Positions 19,619-29,110 of a DNA stretch of 64,000 nucleotides are shown piece by piece. The position numbers were made by a program, and so were the translations under genes. Source of the stretch: Flavobacterium wongokense (GTDB lineage: Bacteria; Bacteroidota; Bacteroidia; Flavobacteriales; Flavobacteriaceae); the NCBI RefSeq assembly GCF_021608265.1, contig NZ_JAKIHP010000002.1, positions 248,001 through 312,000 on the forward strand, read 5' to 3'. The notes beneath the pieces are model-generated. The model searched no databases. It was not told the DNA's origin and saw only the letters and a list, made by a program, of their open reading frames with translations. Position 1 is the first letter of the stretch; each line of letters opens with the position of its first letter.

Positions 19619-22036
19619 ATGAAAAAAATTACGTTATTATTCCTGTTTTTAATAGGATCAATTACGTCATCATTTGGTCAATTCACGGAAGGTTTTGAGT
19701 CTGGTATTCCAGGCACGTGGACTGTTATCAATGATGGCGATGCCAATACCTGGGTTGCGTTCACAACTCCAACGGTATTTGTTTTAGATGGGACGACTTC
19801 GGCTGTTATTACGTATTCAGCTACAGCCCATGACGATTATTTGATTACTCCTGCAATCACAGTTGTTGCCGGTGTTAATGATCGTTTTAGTTTTTGGGCA
19901 AGAAGTTTTGATGTAGATTACCCGGAAGAATTCGATCTTGTGGTTTCTACAACAACTCCAACTAATGGAGCATTTACTGATGTAATAGATACGGTTGCGC
20001 CGAACAGTGCAGACACAACTTATACAGAATATACTTATGATTTATCAGCTTATGTTGGGCAGACCATTTATATTGGAATGCATTCAACTACTACTGACAA
20101 ATGGAGGATTTCTGTTGACCATGTTGTAAACGATGCACTTCCATCTGCAGCTCCTGATTGTGTTACTTTAACTGCGCCAGCCAACGCTGCAACAGGTGTT
20201 GATTATTTGGCTGGAATTACCTTAACCTGGGATGCAGCTACAACAGGTGTTCCTGCAGCATCTTATGATGTATATTTAGATACCAATGCTGCGCCAACTA
20301 CTTTGTTAGGAAACACTACAGCCTTAACAGGAACAGTTAATGGATTATTAGCTTCAACTACATACTACTGGAAAGTGGTAGCAAAAAACCTTGCTGGTGA
20401 AGCTACCGGATGTTCAGTATTCAGTTTTACAACAATGGCAAATCCGGTTGCTCCTTATTGTGGACCAATAACATTTACCAACAATGTTGAGCCAATAACT
20501 TTAGTGAACTTTGCAGGAATCAATAATGTAACTGACCCTACATTAAACGGAACTCCGGATCACGAAATTTTTGCATCTCCAACCGGAGCTGTAACTGCCG
20601 GAAGTTCTTATACAATTACTATTCAAGGAAACACAGATGGTAATTTTACAAATCGTTTTATGGTATTTGCCGACTGGAATCAGGATAATGATTTCGCTGA
20701 TGCTGATGAGGCTTACACCATAACACAAACAATCACAAATTCAACAGGTACTGACGCCATTACGGCTACTCAATCGCTTTTGGTTCCGCCAACAGCTTTA
20801 GCGGGAAGCACTCGTATGCGTGTTAAAAAAATATACGGAACTACAAACTATACTGATCCATGTCTTGGAACTGGTTTCGGACAGGTTGAAGATTATACCT
20901 TAGTAGTTACTGCTGCTCCTTCTGATTTACCTGATTACGCTAACTTACAATGGCCTCCAACGGGTACCATTGTTCAAGGTGCGGGTACAGTTACTGTTTA
21001 TGGTCAAGTTTATGAAGGTGGTTTAACCGATGTAGCTCCAAATATTGTTGGACAGGCTCCAGGAATCAATGCTTGGGTTGGATACAGTACTGATGATACC
21101 AATCCAAATACATGGACAAACTGGTTCCCGGCAACATGGAACTCTGGTGCTGTTGGAAACAACGATGAATACCAATATGCTTTAGGTACTGGATTGCTTG
21201 CAGGAACTTACTACTATGCAACAAGATTCCAATTAAATGGTGGAGCATTTGTTTATGGAGGAATTGATCCTGTTGGTGCTGGTAATCCTGGTAACTTCTG
21301 GGATGGTACAACATTCAAAAGTGGTGTATTAACGGTAACGCCACCACCACCGCCTGCAAATGATGCTTGCGGAGGTGCGATTGCACTTACTCCAGGTAAC
21401 GTTTTTGGTGACCATCCAGTTACAGGAACAGTATTGAATGCAACTGATGCAACAGAAACTCCATCTTGTGCTTTCAACAATACTCAGAATTCAGATGTTT
21501 GGTATACTGTAGTAGTTCCGGCTTCTGGTACTATAACTATTGAAACTCAGGCTGAAGCTGCAAATAGTTTAGGCGATACTACCATAGCTGCCTTTACTGG
21601 TACTTGTGGAGGTGCTTTAACAGAAGTTGGTTGTGATGATGATGCAGGTACCGGATTATTCTCATTACTTTCGTTGACTGGCTTAACTGCCGGAGATACA
21701 CTTTACATTGGTGTTTGGAAATGGGGTACTGATGCTCCAACCGATACAGAAAACCAATTTAAGGTTTCCGCGTATGATGCATCTTTAGCTACTGGTTCAT
21801 TTGATAATGCTAACTTTGCATACTATCCAAACCCTGTGAAAAACGTTTTGAATTTATCTTATACTAAAGAAATTTCAAATGTTGATGTATTTAATTTATT
21901 AGGACAAAAAGTAAGTGCTAATGCAATTAATGCCAACAACGCTCAAATTGATATGTCTAATTTGGCAAATGGAACCTACATGGTAAAAGTAACATCTGAT
22001 AATCAGGTGAAAACAATTAGAGTTATTAAACAATAA
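19619..22036 (+). CDS. Secreted multidomain protein, T9SS type A sorting domain
   Basis: The 805-residue protein has a signal peptide (1-20, cut before QFTEGFES), a cleaved-adhesin/MAM-like jelly roll (about 24-170, DDYLITPAI and VGQTIYIGMH), a fibronectin III-like domain (about 180-275), a GEVED domain (about 280-435, FADWNQDNDF and GQVEDYTLVV), a beta region of unknown type, a PPC-like domain (about 580-715) and a type A sorting domain (about 727-805, YYPNPVKN to VIKQ). It is a non-enzymatic, probably adhesive exoprotein attached by T9SS. A paralog with a near-identical C-terminus follows, and each gene has its own terminator. Confidence 0.92.
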   Translation: MKKITLLFLFLIGSITSSFGQFTEGFESGIPGTWTVINDGDANTWVAFTTPTVFVLDGTTSAVITYSATAHDDYLITPAITVVAGVNDRFSFWARSFDVDYPEEFDLVVSTTTPTNGAFTDVIDTVAPNSADTTYTEYTYDLSAYVGQTIYIGMHSTTTDKWRISVDHVVNDALPSAAPDCVTLTAPANAATGVDYLAGITLTWDAATTGVPAASYDVYLDTNAAPTTLLGNTTALTGTVNGLLASTTYYWKVVAKNLAGEATGCSVFSFTTMANPVAPYCGPITFTNNVEPITLVNFAGINNVTDPTLNGTPDHEIFASPTGAVTAGSSYTITIQGNTDGNFTNRFMVFADWNQDNDFADADEAYTITQTITNSTGTDAITATQSLLVPPTALAGSTRMRVKKIYGTTNYTDPCLGTGFGQVEDYTLVVTAAPSDLPDYANLQWPPTGTIVQGAGTVTVYGQVYEGGLTDVAPNIVGQAPGINAWVGYSTDDTNPNTWTNWFPATWNSGAVGNNDEYQYALGTGLLAGTYYYATRFQLNGGAFVYGGIDPVGAGNPGNFWDGTTFKSGVLTVTPPPPPANDACGGAIALTPGNVFGDHPVTGTVLNATDATETPSCAFNNTQNSDVWYTVVVPASGTITIETQAEAANSLGDTTIAAFTGTCGGALTEVGCDDDAGTGLFSLLSLTGLTAGDTLYIGVWKWGTDAPTDTENQFKVSAYDASLATGSFDNANFAYYPNPVKNVLNLSYTKEISNVDVFNLLGQKVSANAINANNAQIDMSNLANGTYMVKVTSDNQVKTIRVIKQ

Positions 22037-22060
22037 TTTTTTTAAAAAATTTTTATAGTT

Positions 22061-22091
22061 AAAACCACCTATTTAATAGGTGGTTTTTTTT
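22061..22091 (+). terminator. Terminator after the first T9SS type A gene
   Basis: AAAACCACCTAT (22061-22072) pairs with ATAGGTGGTTTT (22076-22087) around a 3-nt loop, with T to 22091. The stem is almost identical to the terminator at 24916, suggesting that gene and terminator were duplicated together. Confidence 0.92.
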
Positions 22092-22100
22092 ATTTATAAT

Positions 22101-22108
22101 TATATTTG
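22101..22108 (+). promoter_or_regulatory. Candidate -7 box for the 916-residue T9SS gene
   Basis: TATATTTG fits TAnnTTTG. No TTG lies at the usual distance because that region is the preceding terminator. The ATG is 30 bp downstream. Confidence 0.35.
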
Positions 22109-22138
22109 TTAGCTACAAACATTAACCTTTAATTTATT

Positions 22139-24889
22139 ATGAAAAAAATTACTTTAGTAGGCATTTTGTTGGGAACCTTTAGCTGGGTCAATGCTCAGGT
22201 TCTGAATCAAAGTGCCAGCTGGCCGAATCCGGCATGGACGGTAACAGGATCTTATGCAACTGCAGCCGCAGCATTTGAGTCTGACCCATTAACAACTTCC
22301 AGCTTTGCATTTGATGACGATGATGCAGCAAATGGGCACGAGGACAATATTGCCGCAGAATCTCCTGTAATCAATTTAACTCCGGCTTTTACTGCTGGTG
22401 AAACATGGTTGTCTGTTACTGTTCAGTATGGTTACAGATATTTTGCTAACGATCAATTGCGTTTTGAATACTGGAATGCTGATACTTCGGCTTGGGTAGC
22501 CTGGGGTGCAAATATTCCAGGAAACAGTACAACATCTACAGATAACTACTGTACGACAATTGTCAAAACAACTTACACAACAACTACATTGAGTATTGCA
22601 GGTTTTACACCAACTCAATTGTCTGGATTTAAATATCGTATTTCATATGATGATGATCCAGCTGGTAACGATTGGAACTATGGTTTTTGTTTCGACTCGC
22701 CAACAATTGTTTCTGCAACACCTCCGGCATGTCCAAATCCTTCAGCTTTAGCTGCAGTACCTGCGATTACTTCAGCAGTGCTTTCATGGACAGAAAATGG
22801 AACTGCAACACTTTATAACATTGAATATGGAGCTAATGGCTTCACACAGGGAACAGGAACAGTAGTATCTGGTGTTTCAAACTCGTATAACCTTTCACCA
22901 TTAACCGCCCTTACTGCATACTCATACTATGTTCAGGCAAGTTGTGGAGGTGCATCAGGAAACAGTGCATGGATTGGTCCGTTTAATTTTACAACTTTAG
23001 CTGCTCCACCAGCAAATGATGATTGTGCCGGTGCAATTGCTTTGACTGTTAATCCAGATTATGCCTGCGGTACAGTTACAGCAGGAACAACTCAAGGTGC
23101 TACCTTATCAATGGCTGCAGCTCCTTGTTTCGGAAATCCAGACGATGATGTTTGGTTTAAATTTGTAGCAACTTCAGGAAGCCACAAAATTGTTTTGTCA
23201 AGTATTGTTGCGGTAGGAGGTACAGGAACTAGCACAGATGCTTACATGCAGGTTCTTTCTGGTGCTTGTGGTTCACAAACTTCAGTTTTATGTAGTGATC
23301 CAAACACAGCAAACCTTACAGATTTAACAATTGGTGACACTTACTATGTAAGAGTTTATACTTATGGCAATACTAACAATATTACATTTAATATTTGTGT
23401 TGGAACTCCACCACCTGCACCTGCAAATGATGAGTGTACTGGAGCTATAGCTTTAACAGTTAACCCAGATTATTCTTGTGGTACAGTTACTCCAGGTTCA
23501 GTTGCATCTGCAACACCTTCTAATACTGATACTACTGCTTGTACAGGTACAGAAGATGACGATGTATGGTTTTCATTCGTTGCGACTTCAACAAGTCATA
23601 GAATTTCAATTTTAAATGCCGCAGGTTCTGTAACAGATATGGCGCATTCATTATGGAAAGGTAACTGTGCAGCTTTATCATTAGTAGCTGGTTCATGTTC
23701 TGATCCTGATACAAGTAATCCAACAGGATTAACGATTGGTGAAACTTACTATGTGAGAGTTTATACTTATACTGCTACTACAGGACAGGATACAACTTTC
23801 AATATTTGTATTGGAACACCACCACCACCACCTGCAAATGACGATATTGCCAATGCTATTGCAGTTAGCTGTGGAAATGTTTACACTGGTAATACCAGTT
23901 TAGCTACATTAGACCAGGCTAATCCAGCATTTGCTTTTGGAGTTGATTTAGATGCGCCAAACGTATGGTACACATTTACAGGAACTGGAACTGCACAAAA
24001 TGTTAACTTAAACCTTTGCGGTTCTGGATATGATACATCTGTTTTAGTATTGACAGGAACTCCGGGCAATTTGACTGCAGTAGGAGGGAATGACGATGAT
24101 AACACTTGTGTTTCTAATACATTGAACTCAAATGCTACTTTCACTTCAGACGGTACAACAACTTACTATATTGTAGTTGAAGGATACAATGCAGGAAGCA
24201 CAGGTGCATTTACAATGAATGTTACTTGTAGTGCTGTAAATCCACCAGCGGTTGCCAATCAAGATTGTGGTACTGCATTAGCAGTAAATGTTGACGGTAC
24301 TGATACCAACTCTGATAATTCATTTGGAACTGTAAGTTCTGAACAGCCAACATGTGACCAATTTGGAGCAATCCAGGATGTATGGTTCTCATTTGTTGCA
24401 CCAGCAAATGGTGAGGTTGCAGCGTTATTGACTCTTGGTACAATGACTTCTTTAAACTATAACGTTTATGCAGGTGTTTGTGGACAATTAGCACCAGTAG
24501 GAAATTGTACGTCAAACGTTACTACAGCTACCTCTACACAAACCTATACAGGTTTAACAGCAGGTGATACCTACTATGTTCAGGTTTGGAGTAATAGTGT
24601 TGAGCAAGGAACATTTACAATGAGGTTAACAGGTACTTTAGCAACTGGAGACTTTGATAGCTCTAACTTCTCTTACTATCCAAACCCAGTTAAAAACATC
24701 TTGAATTTATCTTACAATCAGGAAATTTCAAATGTTGAAATATTCAACCTATTAGGACAAAAAGTAATGACCAATGCAGTAAATGCAAACACTGCTCAAA
24801 TTGATATGTCTAACTTATCAAATGGAGCTTATATGGTTAAAGTTACTTCCAACAACCAGGTTAAAACCATTAAAGTGATAAAACAATAA
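22139..24889 (+). CDS. Secreted multidomain protein, T9SS type A sorting domain (paralog)
   Basis: The 916-residue protein has a signal peptide (1-19, cut before QVLNQS), an N-terminal beta domain (about 20-190), a fibronectin III-like domain (about 195-285) and four consecutive modules of about 135-150 residues. Three open with PAND and the fourth with VANQD; in order the openings read PANDDCAGAIAL, PANDECTGAIAL, PANDDIANAIAV and VANQDCGTALAV. Each module shows a VWF/VWY strand and a GxTYYVRVYTY-like strand, resembling PPC domains. The type A sorting domain (about 838-916) is nearly the same as in the preceding protein. No catalytic motif is visible, so adhesion or matrix binding is the likeliest role. 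Confidence 0.92.
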   Translation: MKKITLVGILLGTFSWVNAQVLNQSASWPNPAWTVTGSYATAAAAFESDPLTTSSFAFDDDDAANGHEDNIAAESPVINLTPAFTAGETWLSVTVQYGYRYFANDQLRFEYWNADTSAWVAWGANIPGNSTTSTDNYCTTIVKTTYTTTTLSIAGFTPTQLSGFKYRISYDDDPAGNDWNYGFCFDSPTIVSATPPACPNPSALAAVPAITSAVLSWTENGTATLYNIEYGANGFTQGTGTVVSGVSNSYNLSPLTALTAYSYYVQASCGGASGNSAWIGPFNFTTLAAPPANDDCAGAIALTVNPDYACGTVTAGTTQGATLSMAAAPCFGNPDDDVWFKFVATSGSHKIVLSSIVAVGGTGTSTDAYMQVLSGACGSQTSVLCSDPNTANLTDLTIGDTYYVRVYTYGNTNNITFNICVGTPPPAPANDECTGAIALTVNPDYSCGTVTPGSVASATPSNTDTTACTGTEDDDVWFSFVATSTSHRISILNAAGSVTDMAHSLWKGNCAALSLVAGSCSDPDTSNPTGLTIGETYYVRVYTYTATTGQDTTFNICIGTPPPPPANDDIANAIAVSCGNVYTGNTSLATLDQANPAFAFGVDLDAPNVWYTFTGTGTAQNVNLNLCGSGYDTSVLVLTGTPGNLTAVGGNDDDNTCVSNTLNSNATFTSDGTTTYYIVVEGYNAGSTGAFTMNVTCSAVNPPAVANQDCGTALAVNVDGTDTNSDNSFGTVSSEQPTCDQFGAIQDVWFSFVAPANGEVAALLTLGTMTSLNYNVYAGVCGQLAPVGNCTSNVTTATSTQTYTGLTAGDTYYVQVWSNSVEQGTFTMRLTGTLATGDFDSSNFSYYPNPVKNILNLSYNQEISNVEIFNLLGQKVMTNAVNANTAQIDMSNLSNGAYMVKVTSNNQVKTIKVIKQ

Positions 24890-24915
24890 TTGTTTTAATA
24901 AATATCTTTATAATT

Positions 24916-24942
24916 AAAACCACCTATTTTTAGGTGGTTTTT
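24916..24942 (+). terminator. Terminator after the second T9SS type A gene
   Basis: AAAACCACCTA (24916-24926) pairs with TAGGTGGTTTT (24931-24941) around TTTT, with further T after a single C. Confidence 0.9.
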
Positions 24943-24957
24943 CTTTTTTATAAAACT

Positions 24958-24965
24958 TATCTTTG
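24958..24965 (+). promoter_or_regulatory. Candidate -7 box for the glycosyltransferase-coaE operon
   Basis: TATCTTTG fits TAnnTTTG, with no TTG at the normal distance. The ATG at 25012 would have a leader of about 43 nt. Confidence 0.35.
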
Positions 24966-25011
24966 TTACCCGAGACTCATATTCGAATTGTAAGAAGTAA
25001 AAATTTAAGCC

Positions 25012-26016
25012 ATGTATTTTTCAATTATCATTCCTGTTTACAATAGACCCGATGAAATCAAAGAGCTTCTGGAAAGCCTCTTGAATTCTGATTATAATAA
25101 GGAATATGAAATTGTAATTGTTGAAGATGGCTCTTCAATAAGCTGTAAAGAAGAAGTTGAAAAATTTAAAAGCAGACTTAATATATCCTATCACTTTAAG
25201 GAAAATTCCGGTCCAGGAGATTCCAGGAATTATGGTATGAAGGTTGCCGAAGGGGATTATTTTATCATTTTTGATTCCGATTGCATTATTCCAGCACAAT
25301 ATCTTTCAGAAGTTGAAAAGGAATTATCATCCAGTTATGTTGATTGCTTTGGAGGTTCTGATGCCGCTTTGGATTCCTTTTCAGACATCCAGAAAGCCAT
25401 AAATTTTGCAATGACTTCCTTCCTAACGACAGGCGGAATTCGCGGTGGTTCGGAAAAACTAAATAAGTTCCAGCCAAGGAGTTTCAATATGGGGATTTCC
25501 AAAATTGCTTTTGAGGACTCTCACGGATTTGGAAACATCCATCCGGGTGAAGATCCCGATTTAAGTATCAGGCTATGGAAGATGGGCTACCAAACCAGGC
25601 TTTTCCCAAAAGCATTCGTTTATCACAAACGCAGGATTGATTGGGATAAGTTTTCCGTTCAGGTAAATAAATTTGGCAAGGCACGGCCAATACTCAATAG
25701 CTGGTATCCTGAATACAGCAAGCTGACTTTCTTCTTCCCAACACTATTCATTCTTGGATTGTTTGGTGCCATTGCATTATTTCTTTTCAACATAGAATGG
25801 CCATTGCTTTGTTATCTATTTTACTTCCTAATGCTTTTTATAACAGCATTTATTCAAACTAAAAGCATCACGATAGCATTACTTTCATTAGCCGCCGTTT
25901 ATAAACAATTTTATGGATATGGCTTTGGCTTTCTGGATTCTTTTATCAAAGTTGGCCTGCAAAAGCAAAAACCCGAAACAGCTTTTCCTGAACTATTTTT
26001 TAAATTAAAGCCATGA
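25012..26016 (+). CDS. Family 2 glycosyltransferase, membrane-anchored
   Basis: The 334-residue protein begins with the GT-A fold signature FSIIIPVYNRPDEIKELL and has the metal-binding DSD in IIFDSDCIIP and GEDPDLSIRLWKMGY, which fits the acceptor-site motif of GT2 enzymes. Two hydrophobic stretches near the C-terminus (about 235-290) suggest membrane attachment. It probably adds a sugar to a surface polysaccharide or lipid, but donor and acceptor cannot be read from the sequence. Its stop overlaps the coaE start as ATGA, so the two genes are translationally coupled. Confidence 0.9.
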   Translation: MYFSIIIPVYNRPDEIKELLESLLNSDYNKEYEIVIVEDGSSISCKEEVEKFKSRLNISYHFKENSGPGDSRNYGMKVAEGDYFIIFDSDCIIPAQYLSEVEKELSSSYVDCFGGSDAALDSFSDIQKAINFAMTSFLTTGGIRGGSEKLNKFQPRSFNMGISKIAFEDSHGFGNIHPGEDPDLSIRLWKMGYQTRLFPKAFVYHKRRIDWDKFSVQVNKFGKARPILNSWYPEYSKLTFFFPTLFILGLFGAIALFLFNIEWPLLCYLFYFLMLFITAFIQTKSITIALLSLAAVYKQFYGYGFGFLDSFIKVGLQKQKPETAFPELFFKLKP

Positions 26017-26597
26017 CAAAAATAATCGGATTAACAGGAGGAATCGGAAGCGGTAAAACTTTGGTAGCCAAACACATAGAGTCATTGGGAATTCCAGTAT
26101 ACATTGCAGATGATGAAGCCAAAAAAATCACGGAAACAAAAGTAGTCACCGATTTAATCATCGATGCTTTTGGAAGTCAAATTTTAGAAAATGGAAAACT
26201 GAATAGGGAAAAACTAGCCCAATTGGTTTTTAACAATCCTGAAAAACTACAGAAGTTAAATAGCATTATCCATCCAAAAGTCAAGCAACATTTTGACGAT
26301 TGGGTCGCTCAACATAAAAACCATCCTTTGGTTGTTAAAGAGGCCGCTATCTTATTCGAAAGCGGAAGTTATAAAGACTGTGATGCCATTATCACAGTAA
26401 CAGCACCTATCGAAACCCGGCTTCAAAGGGTCATTGAACGCGATAAGAGTACTAGGGAAGCTGTATTGAAAAGAATGCAGAGCCAATGGACTGACGAACA
26501 AAGAGTTGCAAAAAGTAATTATGTAATCCACAATATTTCTGTTAAGGAAACCTATATACAAATTGAAGAAATTCTTAAATTATTGACAAATCAATAA
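26013..26597 (+). CDS. coaE: Dephospho-CoA kinase
   Basis: CoaE phosphorylates the ribose 3'-OH of dephospho-CoA in the last step of coenzyme A synthesis. The 194-residue protein has the P-loop GLTGGIGSGKT (6-16), the conserved IADDEAKK region and the lid segment IERDKSTREAVLKRMQSQW. The start ATG overlaps the preceding stop by 4 bp. The other CoA gene of the window, coaBC, is about 10 kb away. Confidence 0.96.
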   Translation: MTKIIGLTGGIGSGKTLVAKHIESLGIPVYIADDEAKKITETKVVTDLIIDAFGSQILENGKLNREKLAQLVFNNPEKLQKLNSIIHPKVKQHFDDWVAQHKNHPLVVKEAAILFESGSYKDCDAIITVTAPIETRLQRVIERDKSTREAVLKRMQSQWTDEQRVAKSNYVIHNISVKETYIQIEEILKLLTNQ

Positions 26598-26635
26598 TTT
26601 ATATGTAAGATGTTAATGTTTGGTTAATATATTTA

Positions 26636-26663
26636 TTGAACAAATGTTAAAATGTTAAATTTG
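26636..26663 (+). promoter_or_regulatory. Strong promoter candidate directly upstream of the histidine kinase ATG
   Basis: TTG (26636-26638), 17 bp and TAAATTTG (26656-26663) fully match the consensus. Only 4 bp separate the box from the ATG at 26668, so the transcript may be leaderless. Confidence 0.55.
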
Positions 26664-26667
26664 TATA

Positions 26668-28248
26668 ATGAACAAATTGTTTTTCCGTTTACTGGTCATC
26701 TTAATGAGTTTATCCTTGATAGGAATAATACTCGTTCAAGTGTACTGGTTTGATAAATCCTTTGAAAATAACGAAGAGCAGTTCAAGTATCATGTCAAAC
26801 AAGTTCTGGGAAATGTTGCCGATAAGTTGGAAAAACAGGAAAAGTACAGTTATTATGAGATGTATAACCATCTTAAGGACAGTACCGGCAAGGCTCCCAA
26901 AAAAGAGGATTTCCTCGAATTTGCATTCTATCAGCGCGATTCAAGGACCAATGAAACAATAATATATTCAAACAATATAATTTCCGAAGACTATGGAATT
27001 TCGGGATCGTTCTTTGATAAAAAATTAGACAGCGTAAAACTTAAGAATTTCACCGCCACAAGGAAAACAGAGATTTACAACGATAATATCGACAACACAA
27101 GCATAAAGCAAAACATCACTCCAGACACCAAGATTGAAAAATCAGGGCGTTTGGATTTATTGGATAATGCGCAATTTGAAATTTTTTATAAAGATTATGC
27201 TGCTTTAAAACCTATTCAGGAAAGGATCTCCAACGAAATGCTGCAAAAGTTATTGTCTGAAGAGCTCAAGGAATATGGTGTTAAGACTCCGTTTGAGTAT
27301 AACGTTTACAGCAATGGCTTAGCAACAAAAATAAAATCGGAACGGTTTAAGTATGACAAACCATCATCTTATTCCATTCCTATTTTTATTGATAACGATT
27401 TGAATAACAAATACCAATTGTTGCTGCAGTTTCCTCAAAAGAAAAAATTTTTATTCTCAGAATTGATAGGGATTTGCATATTATCAATTGTTTTTACATT
27501 GATTATAATCATTGCTTATTCAAGTGCGCTTAATCAATTAATCAAGCAGCGTCAGATTTCTGAAATCAAAACCGATTTCATCAATAATATGACACACGAA
27601 TTCAAAACTCCAATCGCCACGATAAATCTGGCTTTGGATGCGATGAAAAATCCGAAGGTCATTGAAGACAAGGAAAAGGTATTGCGTTATATGCAGATGA
27701 TTAAGGACGAGAATAAACGGATGCATGCCCAGGTTGAAAATGTATTGCGTATCTCCAAATTGGAAAAAAGGGAACTCGACATTACAAAGGAATCCAATAA
27801 TATCCATGACATCATTGAAGATGCTATTGAACACGTGAATTTGATTATTGAAGACCGTAACGGAACGATAACCAAGCATTTTGATGCCACACGAAGCTCA
27901 GTTTTATTGAATGACGTTCATTTTACCAATGTGATAGTAAATATACTTGATAACGCAATAAAATACTCGCCTGAAGAACCTGTAATTGATATTCAGACTG
28001 AAAACGTAAAGGATTTTATCATTGTCAAAATTAAGGATCAGGGTTCGGGAATGTCAAAAACGGCGCAAAAAAGAATATTTGAAAAATTTTATAGAGAACA
28101 TACAGGAGATTTGCACAATGTAAAAGGTCACGGTCTGGGATTAGCCTACGTTAAAAGAATCATAGACGATCATAATAGTCAAATTTTTGTAGAAAGTGAA
28201 AAAGGAAAAGGAAGTACATTTATTATTAAAGTCCCACTCATAAATTAA
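26668..28248 (+). CDS. Sensor histidine kinase (RprX-like)
   Basis: The 526-residue kinase has an N-terminal membrane helix (about 5-27), a long extracytoplasmic sensor region (about 28-265), a second membrane helix (about 268-292), then the phosphoacceptor H-box THEFKTPIA with His at 310, and the ATPase domain with the N-box (NILDNAIKYS), DQGSGM and GHGLGLAY. The response regulator gene starts 22 bp downstream. Sequence style and partner resemble the RprX/RprY system of Bacteroidetes, but I do not assign the name with certainty. The stimulus is unknown. The promoter box lies only 4 bp upstream of the start codon. Confidence 0.92.
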   Translation: MNKLFFRLLVILMSLSLIGIILVQVYWFDKSFENNEEQFKYHVKQVLGNVADKLEKQEKYSYYEMYNHLKDSTGKAPKKEDFLEFAFYQRDSRTNETIIYSNNIISEDYGISGSFFDKKLDSVKLKNFTATRKTEIYNDNIDNTSIKQNITPDTKIEKSGRLDLLDNAQFEIFYKDYAALKPIQERISNEMLQKLLSEELKEYGVKTPFEYNVYSNGLATKIKSERFKYDKPSSYSIPIFIDNDLNNKYQLLLQFPQKKKFLFSELIGICILSIVFTLIIIIAYSSALNQLIKQRQISEIKTDFINNMTHEFKTPIATINLALDAMKNPKVIEDKEKVLRYMQMIKDENKRMHAQVENVLRISKLEKRELDITKESNNIHDIIEDAIEHVNLIIEDRNGTITKHFDATRSSVLLNDVHFTNVIVNILDNAIKYSPEEPVIDIQTENVKDFIIVKIKDQGSGMSKTAQKRIFEKFYREHTGDLHNVKGHGLGLAYVKRIIDDHNSQIFVESEKGKGSTFIIKVPLIN

Positions 28249-28270
28249 AAACAACAACAAACAAATTACA

Positions 28271-28972
28271 ATGGAAAACAACAAAAAAATATTGCTAGTA
28301 GAAGACGATCAGAACTTCGGTATAGTTCTGAGAGAATTCCTCACACTAAACGATTTTGACGTAACACTCGCCAAAAATGGTATGGAAGGATTCGAAAAAT
28401 TTAAAAAAGATAATTTCGATTTATGCATTCTGGATGTCATGATGCCATATAAAGACGGATATACCTTGGCGAAGGAAATCAGGGAAAAAAACAAAGACGT
28501 GCCTTTGATTTTCCTAACAGCAAAATCAATGAAAGAAGATGTATTGAAAGGATATAAAGTAGGTGCAGACGATTATTTGAACAAGCCATTTGATTCCGAT
28601 GTATTGCTGATGAAAGTAAAAGCAATCATTCAGAGAAAAGCGGCAGAAAACAAAAACGAACCAGCTAAATTTGAGTTCCAGATTGGTAGGTTCCTTTTAA
28701 ACTCAAAGCTTCGTTATTTGAAATTGGATAACAACGAGCCAATCAAATTGTCGCCAAAAGAGTCTGAATTGTTAAAAATGATGGCTACTTACGAAAACGA
28801 CTTAATGCCAAGAGAATTAGCATTAACCAAAATCTGGAGAGAAGACAATTACTTCACCTCAAGAAGTATGGACGTTTATATCGCCAAATTGCGTAAGTAT
28901 CTTAAAGAAGATCCAAACGTTGAAATCTTAAACATTCACGGTGAAGGTTTTAGATTGGTCGTAAAAAAATAA
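28271..28972 (+). CDS. OmpR-family response regulator (RprY-like)
   Basis: The 233-residue regulator has a receiver domain with the acidic pair E11/D12, the phosphoacceptor D55 in CILDVMMPYKDG, T83 and K105 (LNKPF), followed by a winged-helix DNA-binding domain (about 135-233, ending HGEGFRLVVKK). It is the partner of the kinase 22 bp upstream. A terminator at 28981 ends the operon. Target promoters are unknown. Confidence 0.95.
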   Translation: MENNKKILLVEDDQNFGIVLREFLTLNDFDVTLAKNGMEGFEKFKKDNFDLCILDVMMPYKDGYTLAKEIREKNKDVPLIFLTAKSMKEDVLKGYKVGADDYLNKPFDSDVLLMKVKAIIQRKAAENKNEPAKFEFQIGRFLLNSKLRYLKLDNNEPIKLSPKESELLKMMATYENDLMPRELALTKIWREDNYFTSRSMDVYIAKLRKYLKEDPNVEILNIHGEGFRLVVKK

Positions 28973-28980
28973 AGAATTGA

Positions 28981-29008
28981 ATCCCGTCATTTGGCGGGAT
29001 TTTTATTT
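28981..29008 (+). terminator. Terminator after the response regulator
   Basis: ATCCCG (28981-28986) pairs with CGGGAT (28995-29000), extended inward by one G-T and one C-G pair around an ATTT loop, and is followed by TTTTATTT. Confidence 0.85.
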
Positions 29009-29010
29009 AG

Positions 29011-29110
29011 GAGCTATATCCGGCTTTCCATTATATCTTTTTAAGGATTGATGTGCCTTCACGATGTTCAGGCCAATCCTTAAAAAGGATGTCATTCCAA
29101 TCCGGGCTAG
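29011..29110 (-). repeat. Dispersed hairpin (REP-like) element, long copy
   Basis: Read on the minus strand it begins CTAGCCCGGATTGGAA and ends AGCCGGATATAG, the same ends as the shorter copy at 30790. Inside is a perfect 13-bp stem, TTTTTAAGGATTG (29038-29050) against its complement (29074-29086), with an inner GCCT/AGGC pairing in the loop. It sits between two convergent genes. Its terminal CTA (29107-29109) is read on the minus strand as the TAG stop of the acyl-ACP thioesterase. Confidence 0.7.
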
